This document shows positions 38,278-50,464 of a DNA stretch of 64,000 bases, one piece after another (position 1 is the stretch's first letter; each line of letters opens with the position of its first letter). Below the pieces are notes generated by a model, which saw only the letters and a list, made by a program, of their open reading frames with translations, was not told the origin of the DNA and searched no databases. The translations under genes and the position numbers were made by a program. Origin of the DNA: Flammula alnicola (lineage: Eukaryota; Basidiomycota; Agaricomycetes; Agaricales; Strophariaceae); assembly GCA_015499995.1 (NCBI GenBank), contig JADNRV010000043.1, forward strand, positions 62,001 through 126,000. The letters are read 5' to 3'.

Positions 38278-38628
38278 ATGCCTTCCTCGTCACCTTCGTC
38301 CTCCTTTTGCCACACGGAGCTGCAGCGAGCGCTCAAAGAACAGGCATTCGGGATCAAAAGTTTTACTGTGTCGTCATCTTCAAGTCAACAAGCGATCGCA
38401 AACATCGTGCTCCTCGATGGACCCAAGCTTGCTGTTGAATTGACAACGCAAGGCTATTCTGTACGTGCTTTGTTGTCTTCTTATTTTTCGCACCATTTAT
38501 TGTCCCTCTAGGTCGTCTCTACGACCAATGTCTACGAGACCATCGAGGATTTGTTACAATCAGAAAGTCCTCTATATGCCAGAAAGCGTCAAGAATTGCT
38601 CTACGCAAAGTTGGCAAACCTTTCTTGA
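38278..38628 (+). CDS. GSKIP-domain small protein
   Basis: 99-residue protein from two exons (38278-38460 and 38512-38628, 300 bp, phase 0). The fold signature of the GSK3-interacting protein domain is visible: an N-terminal helix (HTELQRALKEQAFGIKSF), then strand segments ANIVLLDGPKLAVELTTQGY and VVSTTNVYETIEDLL, then the tail SPLYARKRQELLYAKL. In animals GSKIP binds GSK3 and PKA regulatory subunits; the domain is also fused to CLU proteins. Fungal stand-alone versions are poorly studied, so only the domain, not the role, is claimed. The start is the ATG giving the usual length. The gene converges on the OGFr-domain gene 176 bp downstream. Confidence 0.75.
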
Positions 38629-38804
38629 ACTCGGCTGATCCTTCTGGTATGTTGATATTTTTTTTTCTATCAGAAAGACCATGTTGTACTAAACCGAGAT
38701 ATCAGCTTGCTGAGATTGGTGAATACAGTTACAAAATAGATTCTATGCTTAGATTTAGACATTGTATTGCTGCGACTACGACATGTACATAAATATCTCT
38801 CGTT

Positions 38805-39855
38805 TTACGTATTTTTCTCTTCGGTTGGCTGAGAAATTCCCTCTGGGAAACTTTCATCCTGACTCTGCGCTCCCCGTTCAGGTTCTTCTCCTTCACGTCG
38901 TTCCTCCTGAGATTCTAATTCTTGGGTTTCGATTCCCAATCGACCTGTCTGGGTTCTCCTCTGCAATGCCTGCTCGTACTCTTCCCGTGTAAAAATAAAT
39001 CCATCCTCGGCCAAGCGAACTCTTCGTATGAGATCCCCAATCCACGACCTCTCTTCTTCGTTTCTGATGCAATTTGCCCACCATCTGTCCATGCTGCTGC
39101 GAATTCCCCATGAATTCAATTCATTCGCCTCGCTCTGTTCGTTCAGAACATGTAATAAAAACCCGGCATTGAGGCGTTCCAATCCCATTTCTGACAGACA
39201 TTTCAAAATGCGGGAAATACGAAGATTATTGTGAGACGATCCTGGAGAAAGTGGGGGGGCCGGTGAATCGTCGGATCAGTCATAGATAGTAGACTTCTAC
39301 TCACGAACGAGGTTGTGATAGCGCGGTGCATAATTCCGGGGCGGAAGGGCGCGCCCTACAAGGCCTGTATCTTGAGATTCTAAATGCATGCCGTAGAAGT
39401 CCAGCATGAGCTTGTAAGACTCGATGACGCGTTGGATGATAGCATCATCTGCCTTCATCAGCTGTATCTCGTGCGTCTGAAGAGGTTGCGATTCATAATT
39501 CATCCCATATTCGCGGATGGGAAACCTGAAATCGCAATAAGATATCAAGAAGCTCGGAATTATGTCGTTAAAAAGGTAAAATTTAACGTACAACCACTGT
39601 ATATATCCGTGCTTGAATTCCAACTTGTCGTACTGACCAAACCATCTGCCAGCATCAAATCATATTAACAACAAAACAAAAATCCCAGAGATTCGAAAAG
39701 AGGGAATACTTCTTGTGTATCTCAGAGATCGTACGACCATCCGGCCTGCAGCGGATGTTATTCGAATAAAATTCGAGATTTTCTCTGGCTGAAGGATCAT
39801 CACGGACATCTGGGTATTCATCCAGAAATTCTTGGACATCCCGTGGAATCGACAT
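38805..39855 (-). CDS. OGFr-domain protein
   Basis: Protein with the opioid growth factor receptor conserved region, a helical domain named after the animal nuclear protein but present in fungi and bacteria with unknown function. The start at 39855 gives MSIPRDVQEFL. Splicing joins DGRTISEIHKK to WFGQYDKLEFKHGYIQWL and then FPIREYGMNYESQPL, the diagnostic core. LMLDFYGMHLESQDTGLV and YAPRYHNLVR follow. After an intron come ISRILKCLSEMGLERLNAGF and DRWWANCIRNEEERSW. The C-terminal ~60 residues are Glu/Gln-rich and disordered. No receptor function should be inferred from the name. An upstream in-frame Met exists at 39996, but its sequence looks untranslated. Expected length is about 300 residues. 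Confidence 0.85.
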
Positions 39856-42800
39856 ATTCAGCCCGCTTGTGATCTGCGAATGTGATGAAATGAGATGTTT
39901 AGGGCGATAATACGAATCAATTAAGTAGTGACGTCGAGATCTAGGTAATTGGAACGCGACAAGGTGAACTTCTTGAAGAAAGATCTTGGCAGACATTCGT
40001 AGACCGCGATGCTTATCGGAAATTGGGTAGAACGCGATCCAGTCACGTATATCACGTGATTTATCACACTCGTGACACGGTTCTAAATTTGTTCAAATTT
40101 CATCTTCAATGTTCATATCCATCTCCTCACACACTGGTAAGGTCGGCGATGAGCACAGCCTAACTGTGTATCTCGCTACCTATCATTACCCTTATTCTGT
40201 ACAATGCCATAATTATTGGCCTGAAGCACAATGTGCTTCATGTACTTTTTCGAATTCTTGCTAGAAGTTGCCGCGCTCACCTCGCTACGGGACGCGCTTG
40301 CACGAGATGGCAGCCAATTTTCGATTGGTCTGACTTCGGACATGCCAAAAACTATAAGCAGCTTATCAATCTACGCTCCCACTGGGCTTTTGGCTTTTCT
40401 GCCTCACGTTTGGACGCGACGTTCTGCTTGCCACTCACTCGATCGCGCGAACTATTAGCGAGGTTTGGGGAACTCCGTGGATGGTCTGGAGCTCTATATG
40501 GAAAGTCCTGAATATTTACTACTGCCCACCTTGCGACAGTGCGACCCACCCAAACTCGCCAATGAGAATGGGACATGCAGAACTTCTCCATCGTCCGACG
40601 GGATCATCTTCGACTCGACTGACCGTTAACGAGAATTTTAGCTTGTCGGCATTCAAAGGAGAGTTCATTCAAACTTGATTATCTTTGAAACCTGTGGATT
40701 TTAACATCTTTCTCTACGGAGGATCTCTTTTTATCCGGCCATGTTTCAGGGGAAGGCTCACCGGATGGGATTATCTTCTAAGTATATGTTGCCTCTTTCC
40801 TGGTCGAGATGAATTGATTTCTGTCTTCCAACATAATATGCTGTGGGGCAATATAATATTCCTTACCGACGCTACTAGGCCAAGATTCAAACGGGTCAAA
40901 TCAATGTGTACCGTCGACTGGCTAATCTTATTCGTATCTGTTCGGATGACACATCCACTGTCCAAAGGCGTTTTCTTCGACCTCGGCCCCCCTTGTTGGG
41001 CCACAGTGTTCTGAGTGCTACCTTAGTTCAGAGTGTTGTGGCTAGGATTCCGTAATTCTCAGAAAATTGTTGCTCTAAACAACTGCGACTGGACCACATT
41101 TTTATACACGGGTTTCCCTGATTCTGTGGCGTCTTGCTAGGGAATCTGATTCCAATTCTGCCTCACCGGCGTTGCAATCTCGGTCCCGATGACACTTTAT
41201 CTGCATAAGTTGGTATTTTCGTGCCGCACCTGGGATGCTCACGGATGATATTTACGACACTCATCACAACTCTGAAGGCTGAAGCCTTAACATTCAAAGG
41301 ATCAATGTCTTACAGGAGTTCTTTGACGTTCCTTGCTCTTTCACTGTCAAGTTTTAAGTTCTTTCTCAACCATAAAATTGTTTTCGGTCCGACTTCCTGA
41401 CAGTTCGACATGCGACGACCTTATATCACAAATGTCTAACCTCAAAGTATACTTACTTCCGAATGATTACCGCAGATGGAACTCACCGCTCGAAATCTTG
41501 TCCTCTTGGTAAGGACATCATGGCCGTTATTAAGGGCCGTACTGGTAACTTCGCAAGGATAACCATTTTAGGTCTGGGAATGATTTCACCAAAAGTATTC
41601 TTGGAAGGGTTTTAGTATTCTTGCTATCACGGTCTGAAAAACTTACATTCCTCTTTCTTCTGCCTCCTCGACAATGAGGGACGAGCCTAACCAAATCCCT
41701 AATGCAGTTCCCTATATCCACCCTAATTGCGTCGTCTTTTTGCTTGACCGCTTGAATTGAATGAAGGAGTCGGCCTGAGGTGTTTCGAGATGATTCCTCA
41801 TGTGAGCACATGTGAGCATCATTCCCTATACTGTACTGGATGTTCTGATCGTAAATTCTGGTCCCCGAAATCAAAGGCCCGTTCGCCCGACAATTTGACC
41901 AAATTACTTCCTGTATCCAGAATAGGGCGCTTGAGATTTACGGCTCTGTCACGTCCATGATTGACTCCGGCAAGTCTCCTAAATTCGGCACATAGGATTG
42001 ATGCAGGGCTATGGATGCAATATAATTTGCCTGCGGTGAAGGCCCAGTTGCCTGCGGCATTCTGTAATCCGCTAGCATTGGATTATATTTGTGTGTACCT
42101 AGATAAACATTGATCATGACCCTAAGATCTGATATCGTAAAAATCCCCCGTATACGAAGCAGTTCCACAGACCAGGACGGTCAGTGGACCCGGAGAATCA
42201 TGTACTCAAAGAGTACGAATACAGGATAACTGGGCTGAGCTTTGCGGAGACGCTGGGAGTCGTTTACTGTGCAGCGGTTCGGAGAAGTCTTGAATTTGTT
42301 AGAATTCTCACTTACGGGATATTGAGAGAGACAACCAGGTTGGTTCAATACTAAATAGGCGCCACCATCTTTTTGATTGAACTGACAAATATATTTATCG
42401 GAAACAAATTCTGCTCCCGCCTGCGGCCTTGGTGACGAAGCACCCCACAAAACGTGGCAACGGAAGGATCTGCGCTATCTCATGATCAATGTTACATAAT
42501 GACCAGAATATGTACAGACTCAGTGATATCTATGTAGCGCCTCTGTGCCGAGAAACCAAGTGAAATTTATAAATGTAAGTCATGTAACGAGGTAATAGCA
42601 TCACACGCAGACCAGACGCAAGTCGAGCAGTCTTCCGAAGCTTAAGTAAGTATTTATTGTATGAGCTCAAAGGCTCGGTCTTTAAATTTAAATGCTAAGC
42701 AGACCAACGTTTACTACGTTTTAGTCGCGGCGGGGACATATAAGCATAGAAAGTAGCTACTTTCGCTCCGAGAAGGTCATGCATGCTGTCATTTCTTCAT

Positions 42801-45388
42801 CAATGCTATCCAACAGTTTGCTATGCAGCATTTTCTGACCGCTCATGTACACTTTTCGTGCACACCCATTTGCCTGGAACTGCATGGTTTCGCACCCTTG
42901 GAATTGGTGCGAAGGAAGACCCCCCCCACGCGATCAATAGACTGTTTACCAAGGATATGGTTCCTTTCGTGGAAACCTCCATACATACACGATCACTGTG
43001 AACCAATCGTCTACAAGGAAACTTTCCCTCGAGATCGGGTCACTTCTGAACTTCTTCCAGTGAGAAGGTCCGAGGTCGAGCATTAGAGAAAGCAACACAT
43101 CACAGAGCTAAATATGTTATCCTTGCCAATGATACTTTCTACCTGACAAGAAGTTGCAACAGAAAGATTCTGTGTCACGAGGGCCACATTATGCGATTGG
43201 ACAGACAATGCAAGGGTCTATTCGTAGCACGAGATTTGCATTATGACATAAAGAAAAAACTCCTGGCAGGCAGCCAATGGCAGCGTAGCCCTAGGGAAAG
43301 AATTTTCATGAGTAGAACGGGGACGGCTTCTGCGGAACAGATTATAACAGGTGGAAAGTACACGTGAGCGCTAGGAGAACCGGATTGAACGAGTTCTCAG
43401 GCAACATATGAATTCAGGACTCAGGAATGAACTTAAAGAAACACACATTGGGAATGCGTAGAAGACATTGGGTCATGGCGGCAAAGAGATACTTGTTAGT
43501 CGCGGCACCGCACCACGGTCCGCAAACATAAGATTCAGGGAAGTTACGATGTCATCTACCGGCGAGGGGTCCGAGCTTTGGGTATAGACTTTTTAGGGTG
43601 GCATGAAGGGTCGAGTGTCGAAGTGTTATCGTCTGACAAGAATAAGTAGACAGAACGAGGCAAGACACGGCCTACACTTCTAATTGACAGATATTTGATG
43701 TATGGTGGGTCAGCAGTTGATTCGTGCAGAGTGGATAGCTTACGAAAAGACTTTCGGCCGATGACCCAAAGTCGTCCAAAAAGCGTAGGGCAATAATTTT
43801 CGAGAGAAATCGTTCCAAAGGCGGGGCAGTAAAGAATAGGACCAGCTCCAGTGAGACAACGATAGTCAACAGCTTTAACGCGGGCATATGTGAGTCCTGA
43901 GGTCCTGAGGCCTTTAAACATTTTAGTCATTCTTAACGTTACGATAGGCGAGATGTGGGGTCACATTGCGGGGGATCAGAAACACTGTAAGTAGAACTAT
44001 TGGCCGGCGATGCACTCGGCTAAGAAGTATTTTCCGTTCTCGTTTAGCAATGTTCAAGAGCTGCGTATGTAACTGCAAACAAGCAAGCAAAGCTCCATGA
44101 AGAAGCGAATGCCAAGATAGCCCCGGATATCTACCAGGTATACGCTCGGCATCCTTTTCGTGTGAGTTTTCAACACGACCGAAAGAATAAATGCAGGGTT
44201 GTGCGTCGTGCGACGGCGAGCTATTGCTGTTCGAGAAAAATCCATTCTGACGGCCTAAGTACTCGGTGTGAAATGGGGAGGAAATCTCGAGAGTGAGCCA
44301 TACGCATCAGGCCAGAGTCAACAAGAGTAACGAGAAATATTCGGCTCCAAATTCGTTGGAAATGCATAGGAAAGACTTAGTTACCGATGGCAGATATGGT
44401 AAAACGTCGCAAGTTGCGTGAAAGTAATCAGCGATCATGCGAGCGAGGGTCCGGGAGAGACAATTGGCACAAGAATTAATCTTTTTTTAACGCAGCTGCG
44501 CCGATAATTTTCTTGAAATGTCTGTAATCAAAGCCTGAGCTTGTCAAAGCTAGAGTTCTCGAGGAGAAAAAGGGGTACAATGGTGGAGTCGAGGACGAGG
44601 AAAACTGGACGTAACGATCCCAACGATTTAGAATCCTCCAATCGATGGGATGATCGAGGGTAGTGGGCCAGTGCTCTACTAGCATGTCCGACGGTCAGAG
44701 TTGAGGCAACCTGAAAGAAGCTGATCGCCTTGCTCTGCCATCCGCTCCTATGAGTGATAAAGCAATAATCAACCGTGCGTATCACATATTTGAGGCGGAG
44801 AACACTGGATAACGGTGTGAACGAGAGGATGAGGTGTTATACATCTAAAGATGCATGAGGGTTTACGCTTCCATTAACATATGATGCCCGGAACTTGAGG
44901 TCGAAAGGTCGAGAGCCTGATAAATGAAGCAAATATTCAAAAGGCGACTGCAACTGCAGTTTCGTGTGCATCCTCGAGTTCAATTAGATGTGGCGAGTAA
45001 GAGGTCTTGACTGGGCTATAGACGGAGGCCACGAAACATAGGCAGGAGGAATTATAGCCTGAGATCATAGTCCACAAGTTGCATGTACAAGTTGAAGGCA
45101 GAGAAGTGACGCGTTCTGGGATGCCCAAATTGGTTGATGTAATCGGAACGCCAAGACATCTCTCGCTCAGCTGGTTACCCAAGGGTTACCGGTGGTCAAC
45201 TTTCCGATGAAGAAACACGTTTAGACCTATACCGTATACGAGTACAATGAATAAGTGGCCTGTAGATTTTTAGCATAGCCTACTCTGACCCGACACGTTG
45301 ACGTAAACATATATTGAGATAAAACATACCCAGTGCCTACACAGCGCATCCAGAAAGTTCTGTAGCTAATTACCATATATAGTGTATT
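39856..45388. other. 5.5-kb region without recognisable genes
   Basis: No domain-bearing frame was found on either strand. The longest frames are 43556-43930 (-), 41530-41874 (-) and 40685-41014 (+). They lack motifs, and neighbouring frames do not connect through good splice sites. Composition is AT-rich and unlike the dense gene block to the left. It may be degraded transposon or pseudogene DNA bordering the large repeat element, but I see no clear termini within it. Confidence 0.4.
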
Positions 45389-45477
45389 ACCTTGTGTGAC
45401 ATAAGTACCATCAGTGATGGCCTAGCCTCACGAGCTCGTGCTGCCAAAAATACCCATCCAGGATGGACGAGCTCGTG
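45389..45477 (+). repeat. Left terminal inverted repeat
   Basis: About 89 bp, roughly 80-85% identical to the reverse complement of 52789-52877. The best-conserved blocks are ACCTTGTGTGAC, GATGGC, TAGCCTCACGAGCTCGTG and ATGGACGAGCTCGTG. Confidence 0.85.
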
Positions 45478-45497
45478 AGAGGCCAAGCGAGCTCGTG
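45430..45497. repeat. Left subterminal palindrome cluster (CGAGCTCGT)
   Basis: Three copies at 45431-45439, 45468-45476 and 45488-45496, each centred on GAGCTC. Matching copies occur near the right end (52666-52674, 52790-52798, 52828-52836). Clustered subterminal palindromes are typical of transposase-binding sites. Confidence 0.65.
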
Positions 45498-47849
45498 TAG
45501 GTCCAGCCAGCAAGGCCAAGCTTGCCTGTCATGCTGGAATAGCTTGCTAGGTGGATTCCTTATGTACTGTAGGCAGTCATCATAACATTTATACTATTAA
45601 TACATCTCATTATTCAAAGCTCTTCACAAGCCCGTCACCTTTTTTCTTCTCCAAACCTGGAATGATGACTTCAATTTGAGTAAGGTCTGGAAGATTTCTG
45701 ATCCAGGATGTCAATTTATCAGGTCTTCACCTGCAATCCATGCTGCATCTCAGTCTCAAGATGCAAACACCTCCAGACCTGTCTGTCAAATTAGGCAGAC
45801 CGGATAGGTCTGCCTAAATTATTCCAGAGCTCTGGAGTTGCTTGCAATTTTATCTAACTGAACACCAAGCACTGGAGATGCTCATTGCTTACAAGTCCAC
45901 CTGAATTAACATAGAGCTCTGCAGTGCCTAAATTAACATGGAGTCCAGAGATGCTTGTGAGTCCACGTAAAATAACAGAAGAGATCCGGATGTGCTTACA
46001 GGTCCACCTAAATTTAAGCACAGCTCCGGAGACAATTACAGATCTGCATATACTTACACAGAGCTCCGGAGAGGCTTATAGGTCTGCCTAAATTTACATG
46101 GAGCTCCGGAGAGGCTTAGAGCTCCACCTAAATTAACACTGAGGCCGGAATGTCTTGTGAGTCTGCCAGAATGTACAGGGAGCTCCGGAGATGCTAATGG
46201 GTCTGCCTAAATTTATCCAGAGCTCTGGACAGGCTTAGAGGTTCACATAAATTTACATGGAGCGCCGGAGATGTCTACAGGTCCACCTAAATTAACACAG
46301 ATTCCGGATTTGCTTGTGAGTCTGCTGGAATGTATATGGAGCTCTGGAGATGCATACAGGTCTACTGGAATGTACGTGGAGCTCCGGAGATGCATACAGG
46401 TCCAGGTAAATTTATGCAGAGTGCCAGAGAGGCTTAGAGGTCCGCCTGAATTAAACCAGAGTCCGGATGTGCTTGTGAGTCCACAGGAATGCATGTGGAG
46501 CTCCAGAGATGCATACAGGGCAATCTAAATTTATGCGGAGCTCTGGAGAGGCGTAGAGCTCCACCTAAATTAACACAGAGGCCGGATTGTCTTGTGAGTC
46601 TGTCGGAATGGACGTAGAGCTCTGGAGATGCATGCAGGTCCGCCGGAATGGGCGCAGAGCTCCAGAGAGGCTTGCATGTTGACATAAATTAATATGGAGT
46701 CCGGAATTGCTTGTGAGTCCGCTGGAATGCACGTGGAGCTCTGGAGATGCATACAGGTCCACCGGAATGCACACAGAGCTCCAGAGATGCTTGCATGTCC
46801 ACATGAATTAATATGGAGTCCGGAATTGCTTGTGAGTCCGCCGGAATGCACACAGAGCTCTGGAGATGCATGGAGGTCCGCCGGAATGAACGCAGAGCTC
46901 CAGAGAGGCTTGCAGGTCTGCTGGAATGTACGCGGAGCTCCAGAGAGGCCTACATGTCCACCTAAATTAAGATGAAGTCCGGAATTGCTTGTGAGTCCGC
47001 CGGAATGCACGTGGAGCTCTGGATTTGCATGCAGGTCTGCTGGAATGCACGCAGAGCTCCACAGAGGCTTACATGTCTGCCTAAATTAATGCTGAGTCTG
47101 GATTTGCTTGTAAGTCCGCCGGAATGTACATAGAAAGTCTGGAGATGCATGCAGGTCCACCGGAATGCACACGGAGCTCTGGAGATGCATACATGTCCAC
47201 CTAAATTAACACAGAGGCCAGATTGGCTTGTGAGTCCGCCGGAATGTACGCAGAGCTCCAGAGAAGCTTACATGTCCGCCTAAATTAATACAGAGTCCGA
47301 ATTTGCTTGTGAATCTGCCGGAATGCACATGGAGCTCCGGAGATGCATACAGGTCCACCTAAATTTATGCGGAGCTCTGGAGAGGCTTACATGTCCGCCT
47401 AAATCAATACAGAGTCCAGATTTGCTTGTGAGTCTGCCGGAATGTGCACAGAGCTCCGGAGATGAATGTAGGTCCATCGGAATGGATGCAGAGCTCCAGA
47501 GAGGCTTGCATATCCACATAAATTAATACAGAGTCCAAATTTGCTTGTGAGTCTGCCGGAATGCATGTGGAGCTCCGGATTTGCATGCAGGTCCGCCGGA
47601 ATGCATGCAGAGCTCTGGAGAGGCTTACATGTCTGCCTAAATTAATACGGTGTCCGGATTTGCTTGTGAGTCCGCCAGAATGCACGCGGAGCTCCGGAGA
47701 TGCTTACATGTCCACCTAAATTAATACAGAGTCCGGATTTGCTCGTGAGTCCGCCAGAATGCATGCAGAGCTCCGGAGATGCATGCAGGTCCACTGGCAT
47801 GCACGCAGAGCTCTGGAGAGGCTTATATGTCCACCTAAATTAATACAGA

Positions 47850-48415
47850 CTAGAAGTTGACCCATGCTTCGCACGGCCTTTCAATGTTTCAATGTTGGAG
47901 TGTTTGTAAATCTTGAGCTTGATCCCTGAAATGAGTTCAAAATATGTGTCATTAAACTACTCAAAGATTTATATTCCAGATTGCTACACTGAATGAAAGA
48001 AATGTCTAGTTTGATTTCCAACTAAACTAAAGCAGAAAAACTTGCAAGAAATAACCAATAGAAGTAATAGTAATACCGTACGTGTACCCATAGTACTCCT
48101 ACCGATTACATAGTACCCTGTGCATAGTACCCCTACCCATGGGGCCGGCATAGTACACCTACCCGTGCATATACCCCTACCCATGTGTAGCACCACTTAC
48201 CTGTGATCCAGAGGTATGCAGTAGTAGGAAGAAGGGTGCACTCAGACATGAGATGGCGAGACGGCGAGCCCTGCACGTGCGAGATCGAGCCGTATGTGTC
48301 GGCCAGAGCGGCTAGGCCATCGGCTCGAAATCGAGACTCAGCCATATCCTTTTTTGGTGTTTGTCTATTGTCTTTATCCCACGTGAGAAAGTGCCTTGTC
48401 GTATTATAATATAGA
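47850..48415 (-). mobile_element. Non-autonomous Helitron, 566 bp
   Basis: Read on the minus strand, the element starts TCTATATTATAATA, a good match to the Helitron 5' end. It ends CTAG, preceded by a short hairpin (CCGTGCGAAGCATGG) about 8 bp upstream of CTAG, the classic Helitron 3' end. It sits exactly between A and T, and Helitrons insert in AT without target duplication. Removing it restores ATTAATACAGATTCCGG, a sequence present uninterrupted elsewhere in the array. The interior holds short repeats of the type CATAGTACCCCTACCCAT (about 48090-48185) and no Rep/helicase gene. Confidence 0.9.
48080..48190. repeat. Short tandem repeat inside the Helitron
   Basis: Imperfect repeats built on CATAGTACCCCTACCCAT, about five to six copies with variation, located in the Helitron interior. 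Confidence 0.6.
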
Positions 48416-49099
48416 TTCCGGATTTGCTTGTGAGTCCGCCGGAATGTGTGTGGAGGTCCGGAGATGCATACATGTCCGCCTAAATTAATACAGAGTCCAG
48501 ATTTGCTTGTGAGTCCGCCGGAATGCATGCGGAGCTCCAGAGATGCATGCGGAGCTCCAGAGATGCATGCAGGTCCGCCGGAATGCACATGGAGCTCTGG
48601 AAAGGCTTACATGTCCGCCTAAATTAATACGGAGTCCGGATTTGCTTGTGAGTCCGCCGGAATGCACGTGGAGCTCCGGAGATGCATACAGGTCACCTAA
48701 ATTTATGCGGAGCTCCAGAGAGCCTTATAGGTCTGCCGGAATGCACGCAGAGCTCTGGAGAGGCTTACATGTCCACCTAAATTAATACAGATTCCGGATT
48801 TGCTTGTGAATCCGCCGGAATGTGCGCGGAGGTCCGGAGATGCATACAGGTCCACCAGAATGCACATAGAGCTCCGGAGATGCATATAGGTCCACCTAAA
48901 TTTATGCAGAGCTCTGGAGAGGCTTATAGGTCTGCCTAAATTAGCACAGAGTCCGGATTTGCTTGTGACTCTGCCGGAATGCATGCGGAGGTCCGGAGAT
49001 GCATACAGGTCTGCCAGGATGCACAGGGACCTCCAGCGATGCATACAAGTCCACCTAAATTTATGCGGAGCTCTGGAGATGCTTGCAACAGGATTTCTG

Positions 49100-49190
49100 G
49101 ACCGCTGTGTTAATTTAGGCAGACCTGTAAGCATCTCTGGAGCTCCACTTAAATTTCAGTGGACCCGCAAGCAAATTCAGACTCTGTTAA
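49100..49190 (-). repeat. Short inverted fragment at the end of arm 1
   Basis: Repeat modules here (TTAATTTAGGCAGACCTGTA, GAGCTCCACTTAAATT) run in the orientation of arm 2, so polarity already flips at about 49,095, before the spacer. Confidence 0.7.
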
Positions 49191-50464
49191 ACATGCTTAG
49201 TACCAGGTGTGTGTGAACTACTAGATAATAAAGTAGTCACATTTAATAGACTTTGTAATGTCTACTAACAGGATCACTATCAAATCTAACTTGCTTCACT
49301 TCTAATACTAGTAGTCTACACTTCAAACACCCAAATTAATATTTAGTTGACTTAGTTCATCCAAGGGGAGGATAATAGTTTTATAATATCAATACCTGAT
49401 AGTAGACTTGCTATAAAAGAAGGTTCTTAACTATATAATGGCTTGGACAAGGTCTCAAGTGCCTAATAGTCAATAGGTCATTTTAAGTCTAATAGACTTG
49501 TGTATATTCGTAACTGGTGTTCTGAAGTGCTCTATGCACAAACTGCTATCTAATCTTGTCTTAACTTGTTGTCTTAACTTGTTCTCCAATTGAGAAGATA
49601 GCTCTACGCCCTTTAACTTATCTCAAAACTATGCTTGTGGAAAGAGGCGCACAGATGTCTTATCTGCTGACACTACGATGGCCAGAGGCACGTAGACACT
49701 TTCATCTACTGACACTATGATGGCCAGAGGCACATAGACACTTTCATCTACTGGCACTACAGTCCAGGTCGTCCCTCAGTTTATAACTCTCTTTTCTTTA
49801 ACTTGGTAAACCACTTAGGCATGCCATCTTATCTTAGACAGTTTATTTAGAATGTTTACTGGTTTTTTATTATATTGGGACACTTGCTTTTGAAATACCT
49901 TAGAGGCGGAACCCTTAGATGAGATCTTAAGCGCTCAAAACTCATGGGTGGTAAATTGCTTGTCTTCTACAGTGTTACAGGGCTACTTGTATACTACTGA
50001 GATTAAATGTTATTACATAGACACAATGACGAGATTATAGAGAATTCATAAGCATTTGTGCATGGGTGGAAGACTGTGGAGTACAGTTTCCATGCGCTTT
50101 CACTTGATTGTGCATTTTTGGATGCATCAGGAGCTCAGATCACCTTCGGTTCAGCTAACTTAAGCACTTAAGACTGTACCCTGTAACCTAGTACCCTCAG
50201 TGTGCATCTGGGATCTCGGTATGTCGTGTTATGCACCCTGGACATCTTACTGTAGCCAGACATACCCGATATGGTATATATTTCCAAATAGGTATCCCTT
50301 TGATCCGAGCTTTGATCGGCATTGCTACAGGCACATCTATGGGCGTCTGCTTTTACCCCACTGCTCCACGTCCTCGGTGCCTTTGGCAATTTCACGTGAC
50401 CCGGCCTGTAGTGTGCCTAGATGTCTGTTCTTTAATCTAGAGACCCAAGGTCCATATACATTCT
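49191..50464. other. Non-repetitive spacer between the arms
   Basis: About 1.27 kb of mostly unique AT-rich sequence with no coding motif. It contains a small tandem repeat (49668-49751). In a Foldback element this would be the loop. A frame at 50200-50499 has no domain. Confidence 0.6.
49668..49751 (+). repeat. 42-bp tandem repeat, two copies
   Basis: Two copies of 42 bp starting TGACACTACGATGGCCAGAG, differing at only a few positions, then a short partial third copy starting TGGCACTAC. Confidence 0.85.

Larger units (their letters stand above)
45900..49090 (+). repeat. Arm 1: degenerate ~40-bp tandem repeat
   Basis: Dozens of diverged copies of a motif of about 40 bp, roughly GAGCTCCGGAGATGCATGCA followed by GGTCCGCCGGAATGCACGCG. 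Two related modules alternate with it: GTCCGGATTTGCTTGTGAGT and CATGTCCGCCTAAATTAATA. The spacing of the CTTGTGAGT module is mostly near 80, 120 or 160 bp, so it is a higher-order array. The array is interrupted by a Helitron at 47850-48415. Open frames running through it on both strands reflect the near-120-bp periodicity, not genes. Confidence 0.9.

Noticed and set aside
45350..45388. Target-site duplication for the large element
   Set aside because: The bases outside the left end (GTATT) and the right end (GTCAC) do not match, so none is claimed.
46570..47010. 146-codon minus-strand open frame in the repeat arm
   Set aside because: It is one of many overlapping frames created by the repeat period, with equivalents in other frames and in the inverted arm; no start context, introns or domain.
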